64,000 nt of DNA from Psychromonas sp030397575 (GTDB lineage Bacteria > Pseudomonadota > Gammaproteobacteria > Enterobacterales > Psychromonadaceae). Every line of letters begins with the position of its first letter. Within the stretch, counting starts at the first letter, position 1. Location of the stretch: the NCBI RefSeq assembly GCF_046250175.1, contig NZ_CP176468.1. The stretch is one strand, 5' to 3'. Below the pieces are notes generated by a model. The model saw only the letters and a list, made by a program, of their open reading frames with translations, did no database searches and was not told where the DNA came from. Positions 1 through 8,421 of the stretch are shown one piece after another. A program made the translations under genes and the position numbers.

Positions 1-109
1 GGCTAGATAATTAAAATAATAAGGGGTTAAGTACAAATAACTGCTCCGCTCTTACTGTCATACACACAATGAAATACATGACATTAAAAGGGAACAGTTT
101 AGTAATGTG

Positions 110-574
110 TTACGCTTGTTCGTTTAAGTAGTTCAACACCACTTCGTGATGATCTTTTGTTTTAAACTTATTAAAGATATGTTGTAGCTTGCCTTGTTCA
201 TCGATTAAGAAAGAGGTCCTTACTACCCCCATATTTTCTCTCCCCATGAATTTTTTTAATTGCCACACACCAAAGCTTTCACAAACACTATGATCTTCAT
301 CACCTAGTAGAGTGAAGTTCAAAGATTGTTTATTAATAAAATTGGTTAATTTTTTAGGCGTGTCAGGGCTAATACCCAATACCACCACATTCAAATCAGC
401 TAGCTCTGCTTTACTATCACGCAATGCACAGGCTTGAGTTGTACAGCCTGGAGTAGATGCCCTTGGATAAAAGTAAACTAATACTTTTTTACCTAAGTAG
501 TCACTCAAAGTAACCTCGTTATTATCTTGATCAGGTAAAGTGAAATTTGGCGCTAAGCTACCGACTTCTAACAT
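110..574 (-). CDS. bcp: Thioredoxin-dependent thiol peroxidase (Bcp/PrxQ type)
   Basis: A 154-residue peroxiredoxin of normal Bcp length that reduces hydrogen and organic peroxides in the cytoplasm, using thioredoxin as reductant. The active site is visible as PRASTPGCTTQAC (residues 38-49): Cys44 is the peroxidatic cysteine and Cys49 the expected resolving cysteine of the PrxQ type. The N-terminal LAPNFTLPD and the LVYFYPRA strand are typical AhpC/TSA-fold elements. It lies downstream of perM on the same strand, 134 bases away, an arrangement common in gammaproteobacteria. Family assignment is secure; co-transcription with perM is only inferred. Confidence 0.95.
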   Translation of the reverse strand: MLEVGSLAPNFTLPDQDNNEVTLSDYLGKKVLVYFYPRASTPGCTTQACALRDSKAELADLNVVVLGISPDTPKKLTNFINKQSLNFTLLGDEDHSVCESFGVWQLKKFMGRENMGVVRTSFLIDEQGKLQHIFNKFKTKDHHEVVLNYLNEQA

Positions 575-708
575 AAAGTTTATTCCCGTTAGTTAAAATT
601 AGACATATTATTAATACTTGTCATTTCTTTCGACCTTATCGGCAGAAGAAACGACTTCTTTACCTATTATTTTAATAAAATTGTAAAATATCCAATAAAA
701 CAAGCTTA

Positions 709-1788
709 TTAATCAATAGATTCTATTTCATTGTTCTCCATTTGTACTGATGGCCACGCATTGAGTACCGCTTTGACTAATGTGGCCAAAGGTATTGCAA
801 AAAACACCCCCCAAAAACCCCATAAACCTCCAAAAATTAACACTGAGATTATAATAACCACTGGATGTAAATTAACTGCCTCTGAAAACAAAATAGGAAC
901 AATTAAATTACCATCTAATGCTTGTATGATGCCGTAGGCAATCATCAAATATGCAAACTCCGGCGACATTCCCCATTGAAATAACGCAACAAGTGCCACT
1001 GGTACCGTTACTGCAGCAGCACCAATATAAGGAATAAGCACAGACAACCCAACTAATAACGCAAGTAATGCCGAGTAACGCAAGTCCATAAAGAAAAAGG
1101 TAAAATAGGTCGCTACACCGACAATCACTATTTCAGTAATTTTCCCGCGGATATAATTCATTATTTGACCATTCATTTCAGACCATACTTGTGCCGCAAG
1201 CTTTCGGTTATCTGGTAAAAACTTGACCATACTGGCAATTAATTCGTTTTTATCTTTTAGCATGAACACCATCATTAAAGGCACTAAAATCGCATAAACT
1301 AACAGTGCTGCAATATTCAATAACGAAGCAAAAGATTGAGACAGTAAGAAACCACCACTATCTACTAAGTAACTTTTTATAGTACCAATCAAATGCTTAA
1401 TCGTTTCTGGGTCAACCGCTTCCGGGTAATGAGCAGGCAAGGTTAGAATGTAGGTTTGACCTTGATTTAACATAGTCGGTAAATCATGTATGAATGAAGC
1501 CGCTTGCTTAAAGATGGTTGGTAATACACCTAGAAAGGCAAAGATGGAAATGGAGATAAATAACACCATTACAATTAGAGTAGCGAATGTTCTATTTATT
1601 TTAAAACGCATTAGGTAAGTGACGGGCCAATCCAATAGGTATGCCAATATAATAGCTACAAACAAAGGCGTTAAAATATTGCCAAAAAGATAGATAACGG
1701 TAAAAGAAAACAATAGTAACAGGAACAAAACACTTAAATTAGGGTCTGAAAAGCGTGTCTTATACCATTGAAATAGTTGCATAAACAT
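709..1788 (-). CDS. perM: AI-2E family transporter, PerM-like permease
   Basis: A 359-residue polytopic inner-membrane protein. Hydrophobic segments cluster near residues 18-55, 65-90, 155-180 and 215-345, as in the AI-2E exporter/PerM family of putative permeases. The substrate of the E. coli member is not settled, so none is assigned. The start at 1788 has an AAGGA about ten bases upstream; a second ATG two codons later is possible. It is divergent from bepA, a conserved pairing in gammaproteobacteria, and precedes bcp. Confidence 0.85.
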   Translation of the reverse strand: MFMQLFQWYKTRFSDPNLSVLFLLLLFSFTVIYLFGNILTPLFVAIILAYLLDWPVTYLMRFKINRTFATLIVMVLFISISIFAFLGVLPTIFKQAASFIHDLPTMLNQGQTYILTLPAHYPEAVDPETIKHLIGTIKSYLVDSGGFLLSQSFASLLNIAALLVYAILVPLMMVFMLKDKNELIASMVKFLPDNRKLAAQVWSEMNGQIMNYIRGKITEIVIVGVATYFTFFFMDLRYSALLALLVGLSVLIPYIGAAAVTVPVALVALFQWGMSPEFAYLMIAYGIIQALDGNLIVPILFSEAVNLHPVVIIISVLIFGGLWGFWGVFFAIPLATLVKAVLNAWPSVQMENNEIESID

Positions 1789-2200
1789 TCAAGATTCATC
1801 CTTATATGGGGTCGAATATGTTATTTTATTTATAACCTAAATGGTTATATAACAATTTATATCAGCACTGGTCATACTCTGTTAAAAGTCTGGCTTTAAA
1901 TAGTCATCTTTTAACTTAATACATTCAATTAATTTGCTAAACACAAACAGAGTAAAATATCTGAAGATTACTGATTAACTTAGCTCAATAATGTAGTGTG
2001 CTGATAATGATAGCAATAGTTTTTTCTTTATAGCCAACTTATTAGACTTTGAAATATGACATAAAGATAACTCGTTTATATTGAATAGATTTAATATAGC
2101 ATTCGAGACCATCAAATAAGCGCTATTTACGGTTAGCAATAAACAATGTAATTGAATAAATAGCCGAACCGAGTGTTGCCTAATTTAAACCGGAGCATAT
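1789..2200. promoter_or_regulatory. Divergent perM/bepA intergenic region with a palindrome
   Basis: This 412-base AT-rich gap must hold the promoters of perM (leftward) and bepA (rightward). The one clear structure is an inverted repeat, TATAACC/GGTTATA, at 1831-1837 and 1843-1849, about 45 bases upstream of the perM start, a reasonable place for an operator. I see no gene in it and cannot assign a regulator. Confidence 0.35.
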
Positions 2201-3646
2201 ATGCTTTACCAATTAAAAAAATTAACAGCATGTTTATTGTTATCCACCATTGCCACAACTAGCTTGGCCAATGATGACTTACCAGAAATAGGTACTGCAG
2301 GTGCAGGTGTTTTAACAATCCAAAAAGAAAAAGAATACGGCTGGGCATTTAAAATGATGGCTCAACAATCTCTACCGGTTGTTCGAGATCCCGTCTTAAA
2401 TAACTACCTCACCAAGCTAGGAGAGAACATTGTTAGTCATGCAGACTCAGTGAAATTACCCTTCGAATTTTTTCTAGTGGAAGATGATGAAATCAATGCT
2501 GCTGCTTTTTTAGGGGGAAATATTAAAATTAACACCGGTTTATTTATTTACGCTGACACAGAAAGTGAATTAGCCAGTGTAATTGCCCACGAAGTTGCGC
2601 ATATTACCCAGCGTCATCTAGCCCGTATGCTAGAAAAGCAGGCGCTCAGTAATCCGGCTTCTATGGCGGCATTAGCCGGTTCTGTTTTATTAGCGATTAT
2701 TGCCCCAGCGGCAGGTTTTGCTGCATTAACATCGACCTTTGCTATTAATATACAAAATCAAATAAATTATACACGTGCTAATGAATACGAGGCTGATCGA
2801 ATCGGCATTCAGACATTAGCTCAAGCAGGTTATAACCCTTATGGTATGGCAGACTTTTTTGGCAAGTTAGCGAATAAATATAAATATGCGTCATCACAGC
2901 CACAAATGTTACTGACCCACCCATTGCCTGAAACTCGCCTTGCAGAAGCAAGACTACGCGCAAGTCAACTCATCAATAAACATATTAAAAAGAGCCTTGA
3001 TTATCAATTAAGTAAAGCACGTATCATAGTGCGTTTTAATTCAGGTAATGCAGCTTCATTAATTAGTCGTTATAAAAGTGAATTGAGTAATAAAAGTTAC
3101 CAAGTAAAAGCAGCGGCTCAATATGGTCTAGCATTAGCATTTTTTAAAAACCAACAACTAGATTTGGCTGAAAAACTAAATAATCAGCTATTAGATGAAG
3201 CACCTGATAACCTGTTTTACATTGATTTAGCCACCGATATTTCACTCTCTACAAATAAAAATGAACAAGCAATTACACGTTTAACCGATTATGAAAAACG
3301 CTATACCAGTAATGCGGTCAGCACACTAAATTTGGTCATTGCACTGAAAAAAGATAAACAATATGCCTTAGCAGATAAGAAGTTATCTTATTTCATTCGT
3401 AATCATCCTGATCATATTTTAGCACACCTAGTGGCAATAGATTTGTATAAAGAGACAAAAGAAAAAGCGAAAGAATTTGCAACAAAAGCCGAATATCTGG
3501 CCTTGTTAGGCCGCTTTAAAGAAGCCTCTGAACAGATGGGAAGTGCCTTAGCTTACACCGATAAAAAATTAGACCAAGCTAGATATAGTGCAAAAATAGA
3601 AGAATATAAACGCGGAGATCTGCGGTTAAAAGAGTTACAAGAGTGA
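2201..3646 (+). CDS. bepA: Periplasmic M48 metalloprotease/chaperone BepA (YfgC) family
   Basis: A 481-residue exported protein. Residues 1-23 form a Sec signal peptide ending SLA. The peptidase domain carries the HEVAH zinc motif at 130-134 (His130, Glu131, His134) and a second motif NEYEADR at 194-200 supplying the third ligand. The C-terminal half, about 280-475, is helical and TPR-like. In E. coli BepA assists outer-membrane LptD assembly and degrades stalled substrates; the same role is inferred here. Length matches the family (E. coli 487). It is divergent from perM. Confidence 0.92.
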   Translation: MLYQLKKLTACLLLSTIATTSLANDDLPEIGTAGAGVLTIQKEKEYGWAFKMMAQQSLPVVRDPVLNNYLTKLGENIVSHADSVKLPFEFFLVEDDEINAAAFLGGNIKINTGLFIYADTESELASVIAHEVAHITQRHLARMLEKQALSNPASMAALAGSVLLAIIAPAAGFAALTSTFAINIQNQINYTRANEYEADRIGIQTLAQAGYNPYGMADFFGKLANKYKYASSQPQMLLTHPLPETRLAEARLRASQLINKHIKKSLDYQLSKARIIVRFNSGNAASLISRYKSELSNKSYQVKAAAQYGLALAFFKNQQLDLAEKLNNQLLDEAPDNLFYIDLATDISLSTNKNEQAITRLTDYEKRYTSNAVSTLNLVIALKKDKQYALADKKLSYFIRNHPDHILAHLVAIDLYKETKEKAKEFATKAEYLALLGRFKEASEQMGSALAYTDKKLDQARYSAKIEEYKRGDLRLKELQE

Positions 3647-3670
3647 AGGCCAAAATAGACAGTCTAACAA

Positions 3671-3708
3671 ACCATCACCTATTTATATCTATCTAAATAG
3701 GTGATGGT
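3671..3708. terminator. Strong hairpin between convergent genes
   Basis: A perfect 15-bp stem (3671-3685 with 3694-3708, 8-base loop) sits between bepA and the convergent YgjV-like gene. It lacks a T-run on either strand, so it may work as a weak bidirectional terminator or as an mRNA 3'-end stabiliser. Confidence 0.5.
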
Positions 3709-3739
3709 ATAACAATCAATAAATCAATGACACAACCTA

Positions 3740-4372
3740 TTAAATTTGTTTTTCAAAGTGTAACTCGTCATTAGCATTAGGCACAAAGCCCATTTTTACT
3801 AAATATCGACGATGCATGTAATGGTTTGCAACGGCTTTTAATACTTGTACACCTCTATTTTTTAAGAACTCTTTATGTGTTTTGAAGTAATAAGTACCTA
3901 GCTTATAATCACGATATTTAGGCACAACATAATCTAAATATATTTCAAAACGCCCTTCTTTATCTAGGTTACCAATCAATAACCCAGCAATATTATCATC
4001 ACGCAGCATGTAGAAAACACGGTTTGCTTGGTACAATTCTACTAAAGAGGATTGTTTAGTAATTTCTTCTTCATTATTAGTTAAGAAATGACGTAAATAC
4101 TCAGAATCTATCGAAGTAGAAACAATTTTGAACTCTTCTTTTGTTGAGTAAATTTTATATAAGAAATAAACATTAATCAGTGCAATTCCAAGATTCATCA
4201 CCATAGTCGGCCAAGAGCTGATGAAGTAAGCAAAAGCAGCAAATAGCAAACAACCTACAAAGTTAATAAAACGCAATTTTATAATTGAACTCATTGTCAA
4301 CGATATCAACACCACTAATGATGCGGCATAACCAAACCACTCAACCCAATTTTCTGAAATTAACTCATACAT
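3740..4372 (-). CDS. YgjV-like membrane domain fused to a GNAT-like domain
   Basis: The likely start is the ATG at 4372, which has GGAG eight bases upstream; an earlier ATG at 4408 lacks such a site. From there the protein has 210 residues. Residues 1-75 hold three hydrophobic helices resembling the YgjV (inner-membrane, unknown function) family. Residues 80-205 look like a GNAT-type acyltransferase fold: strand GLLIGNL, the long loop YVVPKYRDYKLGTYYFK where acetyl-CoA would bind, and a terminal NHYMHRRYLVKMGF element. Substrate unknown. It stands alone and converges on bepA. The domain reading is by eye and moderate. Confidence 0.6.
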   Translation of the reverse strand: MYELISENWVEWFGYAASLVVLISLTMSSIIKLRFINFVGCLLFAAFAYFISSWPTMVMNLGIALINVYFLYKIYSTKEEFKIVSTSIDSEYLRHFLTNNEEEITKQSSLVELYQANRVFYMLRDDNIAGLLIGNLDKEGRFEIYLDYVVPKYRDYKLGTYYFKTHKEFLKNRGVQVLKAVANHYMHRRYLVKMGFVPNANDELHFEKQI

Positions 4373-4698
4373 ACTATTTACTCCAAAACATTCACAAAAC
4401 GCCACCAACTATGAAACACCTAATCGCTAATGGCAGTTTACTTAACATCAAAAATACAATTAAAATAAAACCAAAGTAGTTTAAATAAATTAAGTACTTT
4501 TAATATATAAATAAGCACAACTTATGATAGAACTCTCTACTTTGAGAAAAACTTATTACCTAACTCACCGTTCTGCTAAACCTTAAAAAGAACAGCAATA
4601 TAAATCAATGATAAAACTTAATAAACACTATATTTTATCATCAATATATCACTATAATGAAACTTCATTCATCTCTACTAAACAACATGAGAACCACT
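4373..4698. other. Intergenic region without recognisable gene
   Basis: About 325 bases of very AT-rich sequence separating the divergent YgjV-GNAT gene and the LysE-family gene. It should contain both promoters. I found no convincing -35/-10 pair, operator or small gene. Confidence 0.4.
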
Positions 4699-5319
4699 AT
4701 GGATAACAACCTGTTACTGCTATTTATTCCCACTTTTTTTGCCGTTTCGATCACGCCTGGCATGTGCATGACATTAGCGATGACATTGGGCATGACCATA
4801 GGCATTCGCCGTAGCCTTTGGATGATGCTTGGAGAACTCGTTGGTGTTGGATTAGTAGCCTTATCTGCATTAATTGGCGTAGCAACACTATTACTCGCTC
4901 GCCCTAACCTATTTTTATTACTTAAATATGCAGGTGGTGCTTACCTACTGTATCTCGGTATACAAATGTGGCGCTCTCGAGGAAAAATGGCAATCCCAGC
5001 TACTCCTCTAGATAATGCTGAAGTCAAACGCGGCACGTTAATCAGCCAAGGTTTTATTACCGCCATCGCAAACCCCAAAGGCTGGGCATTTATGATCTCA
5101 TTATTACCGCCTTTTATTAACCCTGACTCTAATCTGTTACCTCAAGCAACTCAGTTAATTGCAGTTATCCTGTGCTTTGAGTTAACCTGTATGTTGTTAT
5201 ATGCAACGGGCGGCAAAACATTACGCCATCTATTACAGCAACAAAGCAGTGTAAAACTATTGAATAGAATTGCTGGTTCGATGATGATGTTGGTAGCTGT
5301 CTGGTTAGTGATCAGTTAA
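4699..5319 (+). CDS. LysE/RhtB family amino-acid exporter
   Basis: With the start at 4699 (weak GAG nine bases upstream) the product has 206 residues, the usual RhtB length; in-frame ATGs at 4657 and 4687 have no ribosome site. It shows the family N-terminus FAVSITPGMCMTLAMTLG and five to six membrane helices, including PKGWAFMISLLPPF. Such proteins export amino acids or related metabolites from the cytoplasm; the substrate cannot be read from sequence. The FMN-dependent gene starts 19 bases downstream, so the two may be co-transcribed. Confidence 0.8.
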   Translation: MDNNLLLLFIPTFFAVSITPGMCMTLAMTLGMTIGIRRSLWMMLGELVGVGLVALSALIGVATLLLARPNLFLLLKYAGGAYLLYLGIQMWRSRGKMAIPATPLDNAEVKRGTLISQGFITAIANPKGWAFMISLLPPFINPDSNLLPQATQLIAVILCFELTCMLLYATGGKTLRHLLQQQSSVKLLNRIAGSMMMLVAVWLVIS

Positions 5320-5338
5320 TTTTTAACAGGGCCTTTCT

Positions 5339-6970
5339 ATGACAATAATGCAAAAAACATTTTGGTTTATTGCGACCATTGGTAACATATTTCTATTAGC
5401 GTTATTAATTTATGTTCCTAATCTATTTACCTTCTTCTTATTACTTTTATCTTTCACCTTTAGCATCGTTGGCTTTTACGATTATTTTTACAGCCCACAC
5501 ACGTTAAATCGACTATACCCAGTGGTCGCTTATTTAAGATATTTTCTGGAATCCTATCGAGTTGAAATACAGCAATACTTCATTGCCAATAACACAGAAG
5601 AAACCCCTTTTAATCGAGAGCAACGCTCACTTGTCTATCAGCGTTCTAAAAATCAACGTGACACCATTGCCTTTGGCACACAACGAGATCTAGCTGAAAA
5701 CAATTATTTAAGCTTGTGGCACTCCTTGGCTCCTGTCCATTTGACCCAAGATACGCAAAGAGTATTGATTGGTGAGAGTAACTGTAAACAACCTTATACG
5801 GCATCCCATTTAAATGTATCAGCCATGAGTTTTGGAGCACTAAGTGCGAATGCTATCGAAGCACTGAACTTAGGAGCAAAGAAAGCAGGCTGTTACCACA
5901 ACACTGGTGAAGGTGGCGCTAGCCCATATCACTTCAAACATGGTGGAGATCTCGTTTGGCAAATTGGTACGGGTTTATTTGGTTGTCGTGATGAGCATGG
6001 TCGTTTTGAGCCAGAAAGTTTTAAAAAAACAGCCACCTTACCAAACGTCAAAATGATTGAAATAAAGCTATCTCAAGGTGCCAAACCTGGGCATGGTGGT
6101 GTATTACCTAAAGCAAAAATTACCGATGAAATTGCTGAGATAAGACATATTCCCAAAGATCGAGATTGTATCTCTCCTGCAACTAACCCAGAGTGCAGCA
6201 CTCCAAGAGAGTTATTGGCGTTTGTTGAACGTTTACGTGAGTTAAGTGGTGGTAAACCCGTTGGCTTTAAACTATGCGTTGGTAATCCTGCAGAATTTCT
6301 AAGTATTTGTAAAGCCATGTTAGCCACAGGTATCACTCCCGATTTTATTACTGTCGATGGTGCTGAAGGTGGAACAGGTGCAGCGCCAGTTGAGTTTTCA
6401 AACCGTTTAGGTCTTATGTGCTTAGAAGCCATCAGCATTGTTAACAATGCCTTAAATGGTGTTGGTTTACGCCATAAAATAAAAATTATTGCTTCAGGTA
6501 AAACCGCTTCTAGCTTTGATCTATTAACCAAAATTGCCGCTGGAGCTGATCTGGTAAACGCAGCGAGAACCATGATGATGGCGATTGGTTGCATTCAATC
6601 TAGGCATTGTAATACCAATCAATGTCCAACGGGTATTGCAACACAAGATCCTGCGCGTTCTAAGGCACTTGATGTACAAGTAAAAAGTGACCGAGTAAAA
6701 AATTTTCACGATAATACTCTCGCCAGTTTCTTTGAGCTGATTGGCAGTATGGGCTTAGATTCCCCAGCTAAATTGACCACTCAAATGATCAAAAAACGCA
6801 CTATTTGTGGCAGTCAGGTTTCCATGGCGAGTTTTTCAGATCCATTAAATACTAATGATTTGATTAATAAAAAGGACCTTGGAGAACCCTGGCAAGCATG
6901 GTGGGAAGCGAGCAGTGCAGAGCAGTTTTTTGTAAATGACCTGTTTATATTAAAATTACCGACGTCATAA
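5339..6970 (+). CDS. FMN-binding glutamate-synthase-domain protein (GltB2-like)
   Basis: A 543-residue protein with two N-terminal membrane helices (about 8-48) followed by a stand-alone glutamate-synthase FMN/FeS domain. Visible elements are SAMSFGALSANAI (substrate-loop region), GEGGASPYH, PGHGGVLP, GAEGGTGAAP (flavin-phosphate loop), and the 3Fe-4S cysteine cluster CIQSRHCNTNQCPTGIAT near residues 418-435. The amidotransferase and C-terminal domains of true GltB are absent. Archaeal and bacterial short forms are annotated FMN-binding glutamate synthase family; the real substrate is uncertain. It follows the LysE gene and ends at a strong terminator. Confidence 0.85.
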   Translation: MTIMQKTFWFIATIGNIFLLALLIYVPNLFTFFLLLLSFTFSIVGFYDYFYSPHTLNRLYPVVAYLRYFLESYRVEIQQYFIANNTEETPFNREQRSLVYQRSKNQRDTIAFGTQRDLAENNYLSLWHSLAPVHLTQDTQRVLIGESNCKQPYTASHLNVSAMSFGALSANAIEALNLGAKKAGCYHNTGEGGASPYHFKHGGDLVWQIGTGLFGCRDEHGRFEPESFKKTATLPNVKMIEIKLSQGAKPGHGGVLPKAKITDEIAEIRHIPKDRDCISPATNPECSTPRELLAFVERLRELSGGKPVGFKLCVGNPAEFLSICKAMLATGITPDFITVDGAEGGTGAAPVEFSNRLGLMCLEAISIVNNALNGVGLRHKIKIIASGKTASSFDLLTKIAAGADLVNAARTMMMAIGCIQSRHCNTNQCPTGIATQDPARSKALDVQVKSDRVKNFHDNTLASFFELIGSMGLDSPAKLTTQMIKKRTICGSQVSMASFSDPLNTNDLINKKDLGEPWQAWWEASSAEQFFVNDLFILKLPTS

Positions 6971-6980
6971 GCGTCAACAA

Positions 6981-7020
6981 AAAAGCGCCAATTCACAGCT
7001 GAATTGGCGCTTTTTTATTT
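6981..7020. terminator. Bidirectional intrinsic terminator
   Basis: A 13-bp perfect stem (6983-6995 with 7000-7012) and 4-base loop, followed by a T-run on the plus strand and preceded by an A-run that gives a T-run on the minus strand. It lies between convergent genes and should end both transcripts. Confidence 0.9.
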
Positions 7021-7078
7021 CCACGAAATACATCGAATATCATTGATATTAGATGTATTAAATATGGATCTGAGTTTA

Positions 7079-7921
7079 CTAGGTATTGTTAGTCACAGTA
7101 ATGCCTTTATCTTCAATCACAATATGCCCTTGCTTATATAATTGGCCAATTGCTTTTTTGAAGTTACCTTTGCTCATTTTTAAGATTTTAGCGATTTGCT
7201 CCGGGCTGCTCTTATCTGATAAAGGCAGGAAACCATCGTGTTGCTTTAAGGTTAATAGGATACGATCAGCTAAACCATCCATTTTTGCATAACCTGTTTG
7301 CGTTAAACTTAAATCGATTTTACCATCTTCACGAATACGACGAATATAACCTTTACATTTCTTACCAATGCCTAAGTCTCCGAAGACATCATTTTCGAAA
7401 ATAACACCCCAGTGTTTATGATTAATAATCGCTTTAAAACCGATATCAGTTCGTTCTGCAATCAGTAAGTCAACTTTATCACCTGCTTTGTAAGTCGCTG
7501 GTACTTTATCCAGAAAGCGATCTAGTTTCGATGAAGCAAGTAAACGCTCACTGATATCATCTTGGTAAACATAAACCACATAACCAAAGCCAGTTTTCAT
7601 CGCCACTTTTTGTTGGTTAAATGGCACAAGTAGATCTTTAGGTAATCCCCAATCTAAAAATGCACCAGCACGGTTAGTATCTACTACTTTTAACGAAGCA
7701 AACTCACCAGCCACTGCTTTTGCATGTTGCGTCGTTGCGATTAAACGATCTTCTGAATCGTAATACAAAAATACAGACACGCTCTGTCCAATACGCATCT
7801 CGTCTGTGATGTAGCGTTTTGGCAATAGGATTTCGCCATAATCATAGCCACCATCTAAGTACAACCCAAAATCTACTTCTTTAACGATTTTAAGCTCGTT
7901 ATAAGTACCTACTTTAATCAT
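7079..7921 (-). CDS. S1-domain RNA-binding protein, CvfB/YitL family
   Basis: The ATG at 7921 has AAAGAGA eight bases upstream and gives 280 residues, the normal CvfB length; an upstream extension to 7978 would overlap menI. The protein has tandem S1-like OB folds: residues 1-60 (GTYNELKIVKEVDFGLYLDG), about 65-130, and about 145-220, then a C-terminal winged-helix-like region with PEQIAKILKMSKGNFKKAIG. CvfB in Staphylococcus affects virulence-gene expression through RNA binding; the role in marine bacteria is not established. It is the last gene of the ydiJ-menI cluster, 37 bases after menI. Confidence 0.85.
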   Translation of the reverse strand: MIKVGTYNELKIVKEVDFGLYLDGGYDYGEILLPKRYITDEMRIGQSVSVFLYYDSEDRLIATTQHAKAVAGEFASLKVVDTNRAGAFLDWGLPKDLLVPFNQQKVAMKTGFGYVVYVYQDDISERLLASSKLDRFLDKVPATYKAGDKVDLLIAERTDIGFKAIINHKHWGVIFENDVFGDLGIGKKCKGYIRRIREDGKIDLSLTQTGYAKMDGLADRILLTLKQHDGFLPLSDKSSPEQIAKILKMSKGNFKKAIGQLYKQGHIVIEDKGITVTNNT

Positions 7922-7958
7922 AATTTCTCTTTTTAAATAACCTTCAACAGTGAAGGTG

Positions 7959-8399
7959 TTATTGTTTTGGTTTATCAATCACCGCTACAGTCAATCGTGA
8001 TGTACACACTAACTGTTGGCGTTCATTGCAAATTTCTATCTGCCAAACTTGAGTGCTGTAACCAATATGAACCGCTGTTGCGGTGCCTGTTACCACTCCT
8101 TTTTTAACGCTGCGAATGTGATTTGCATTGACTTCTAAGCCAACACAAACCTTATCATCTCCAACCACCAAATTAGCAGCAACACTACCAATGGTTTCAG
8201 CAAGCACAACCGATGCCCCACCATGTAATAGACCATGAGGTTGATGAGTACGACTATCAACAGGCATACTTGCCTGCAAAAAATTGTCACCAATTGCCGT
8301 ATATTCAATGCCCAATAAAGCGATGATAGTATTGTCGCTAAGCGCGTTTAAACGGCATAAATCGGTATTTTTTTTCCAAATATCTGCCGTTTTTTCCAT
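7959..8399 (-). CDS. menI: Hotdog acyl-CoA thioesterase, MenI (YdiI) family
   Basis: A 146-residue PaaI-type hotdog thioesterase. The core stretch SRTHQPHGLLHGGASVVLAE (about residues 49-68), with the catalytic Glu in the VLAE helix, and EVNANHIRSVKKG are nearly the same as in E. coli YdiI/MenI, which hydrolyses 1,4-dihydroxy-2-naphthoyl-CoA in menaquinone synthesis. It acts in the cytoplasm. The gene follows ydiJ by 22 bases; the ydiJ-ydiI pairing also occurs in E. coli. MenI function is inferred; other aromatic acyl-CoAs are possible substrates. Confidence 0.85.
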   Translation of the reverse strand: MEKTADIWKKNTDLCRLNALSDNTIIALLGIEYTAIGDNFLQASMPVDSRTHQPHGLLHGGASVVLAETIGSVAANLVVGDDKVCVGLEVNANHIRSVKKGVVTGTATAVHIGYSTQVWQIEICNERQQLVCTSRLTVAVIDKPKQ

Positions 8400-8421
8400 C
8401 TTATTGATTAACCTTCTAGGA

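Noticed and set aside
6073..6594. 173-codon open frame antisense to the FMN-binding gene
   Set aside because: It is a shadow of a conserved enzyme; no motif or start signal supports it.
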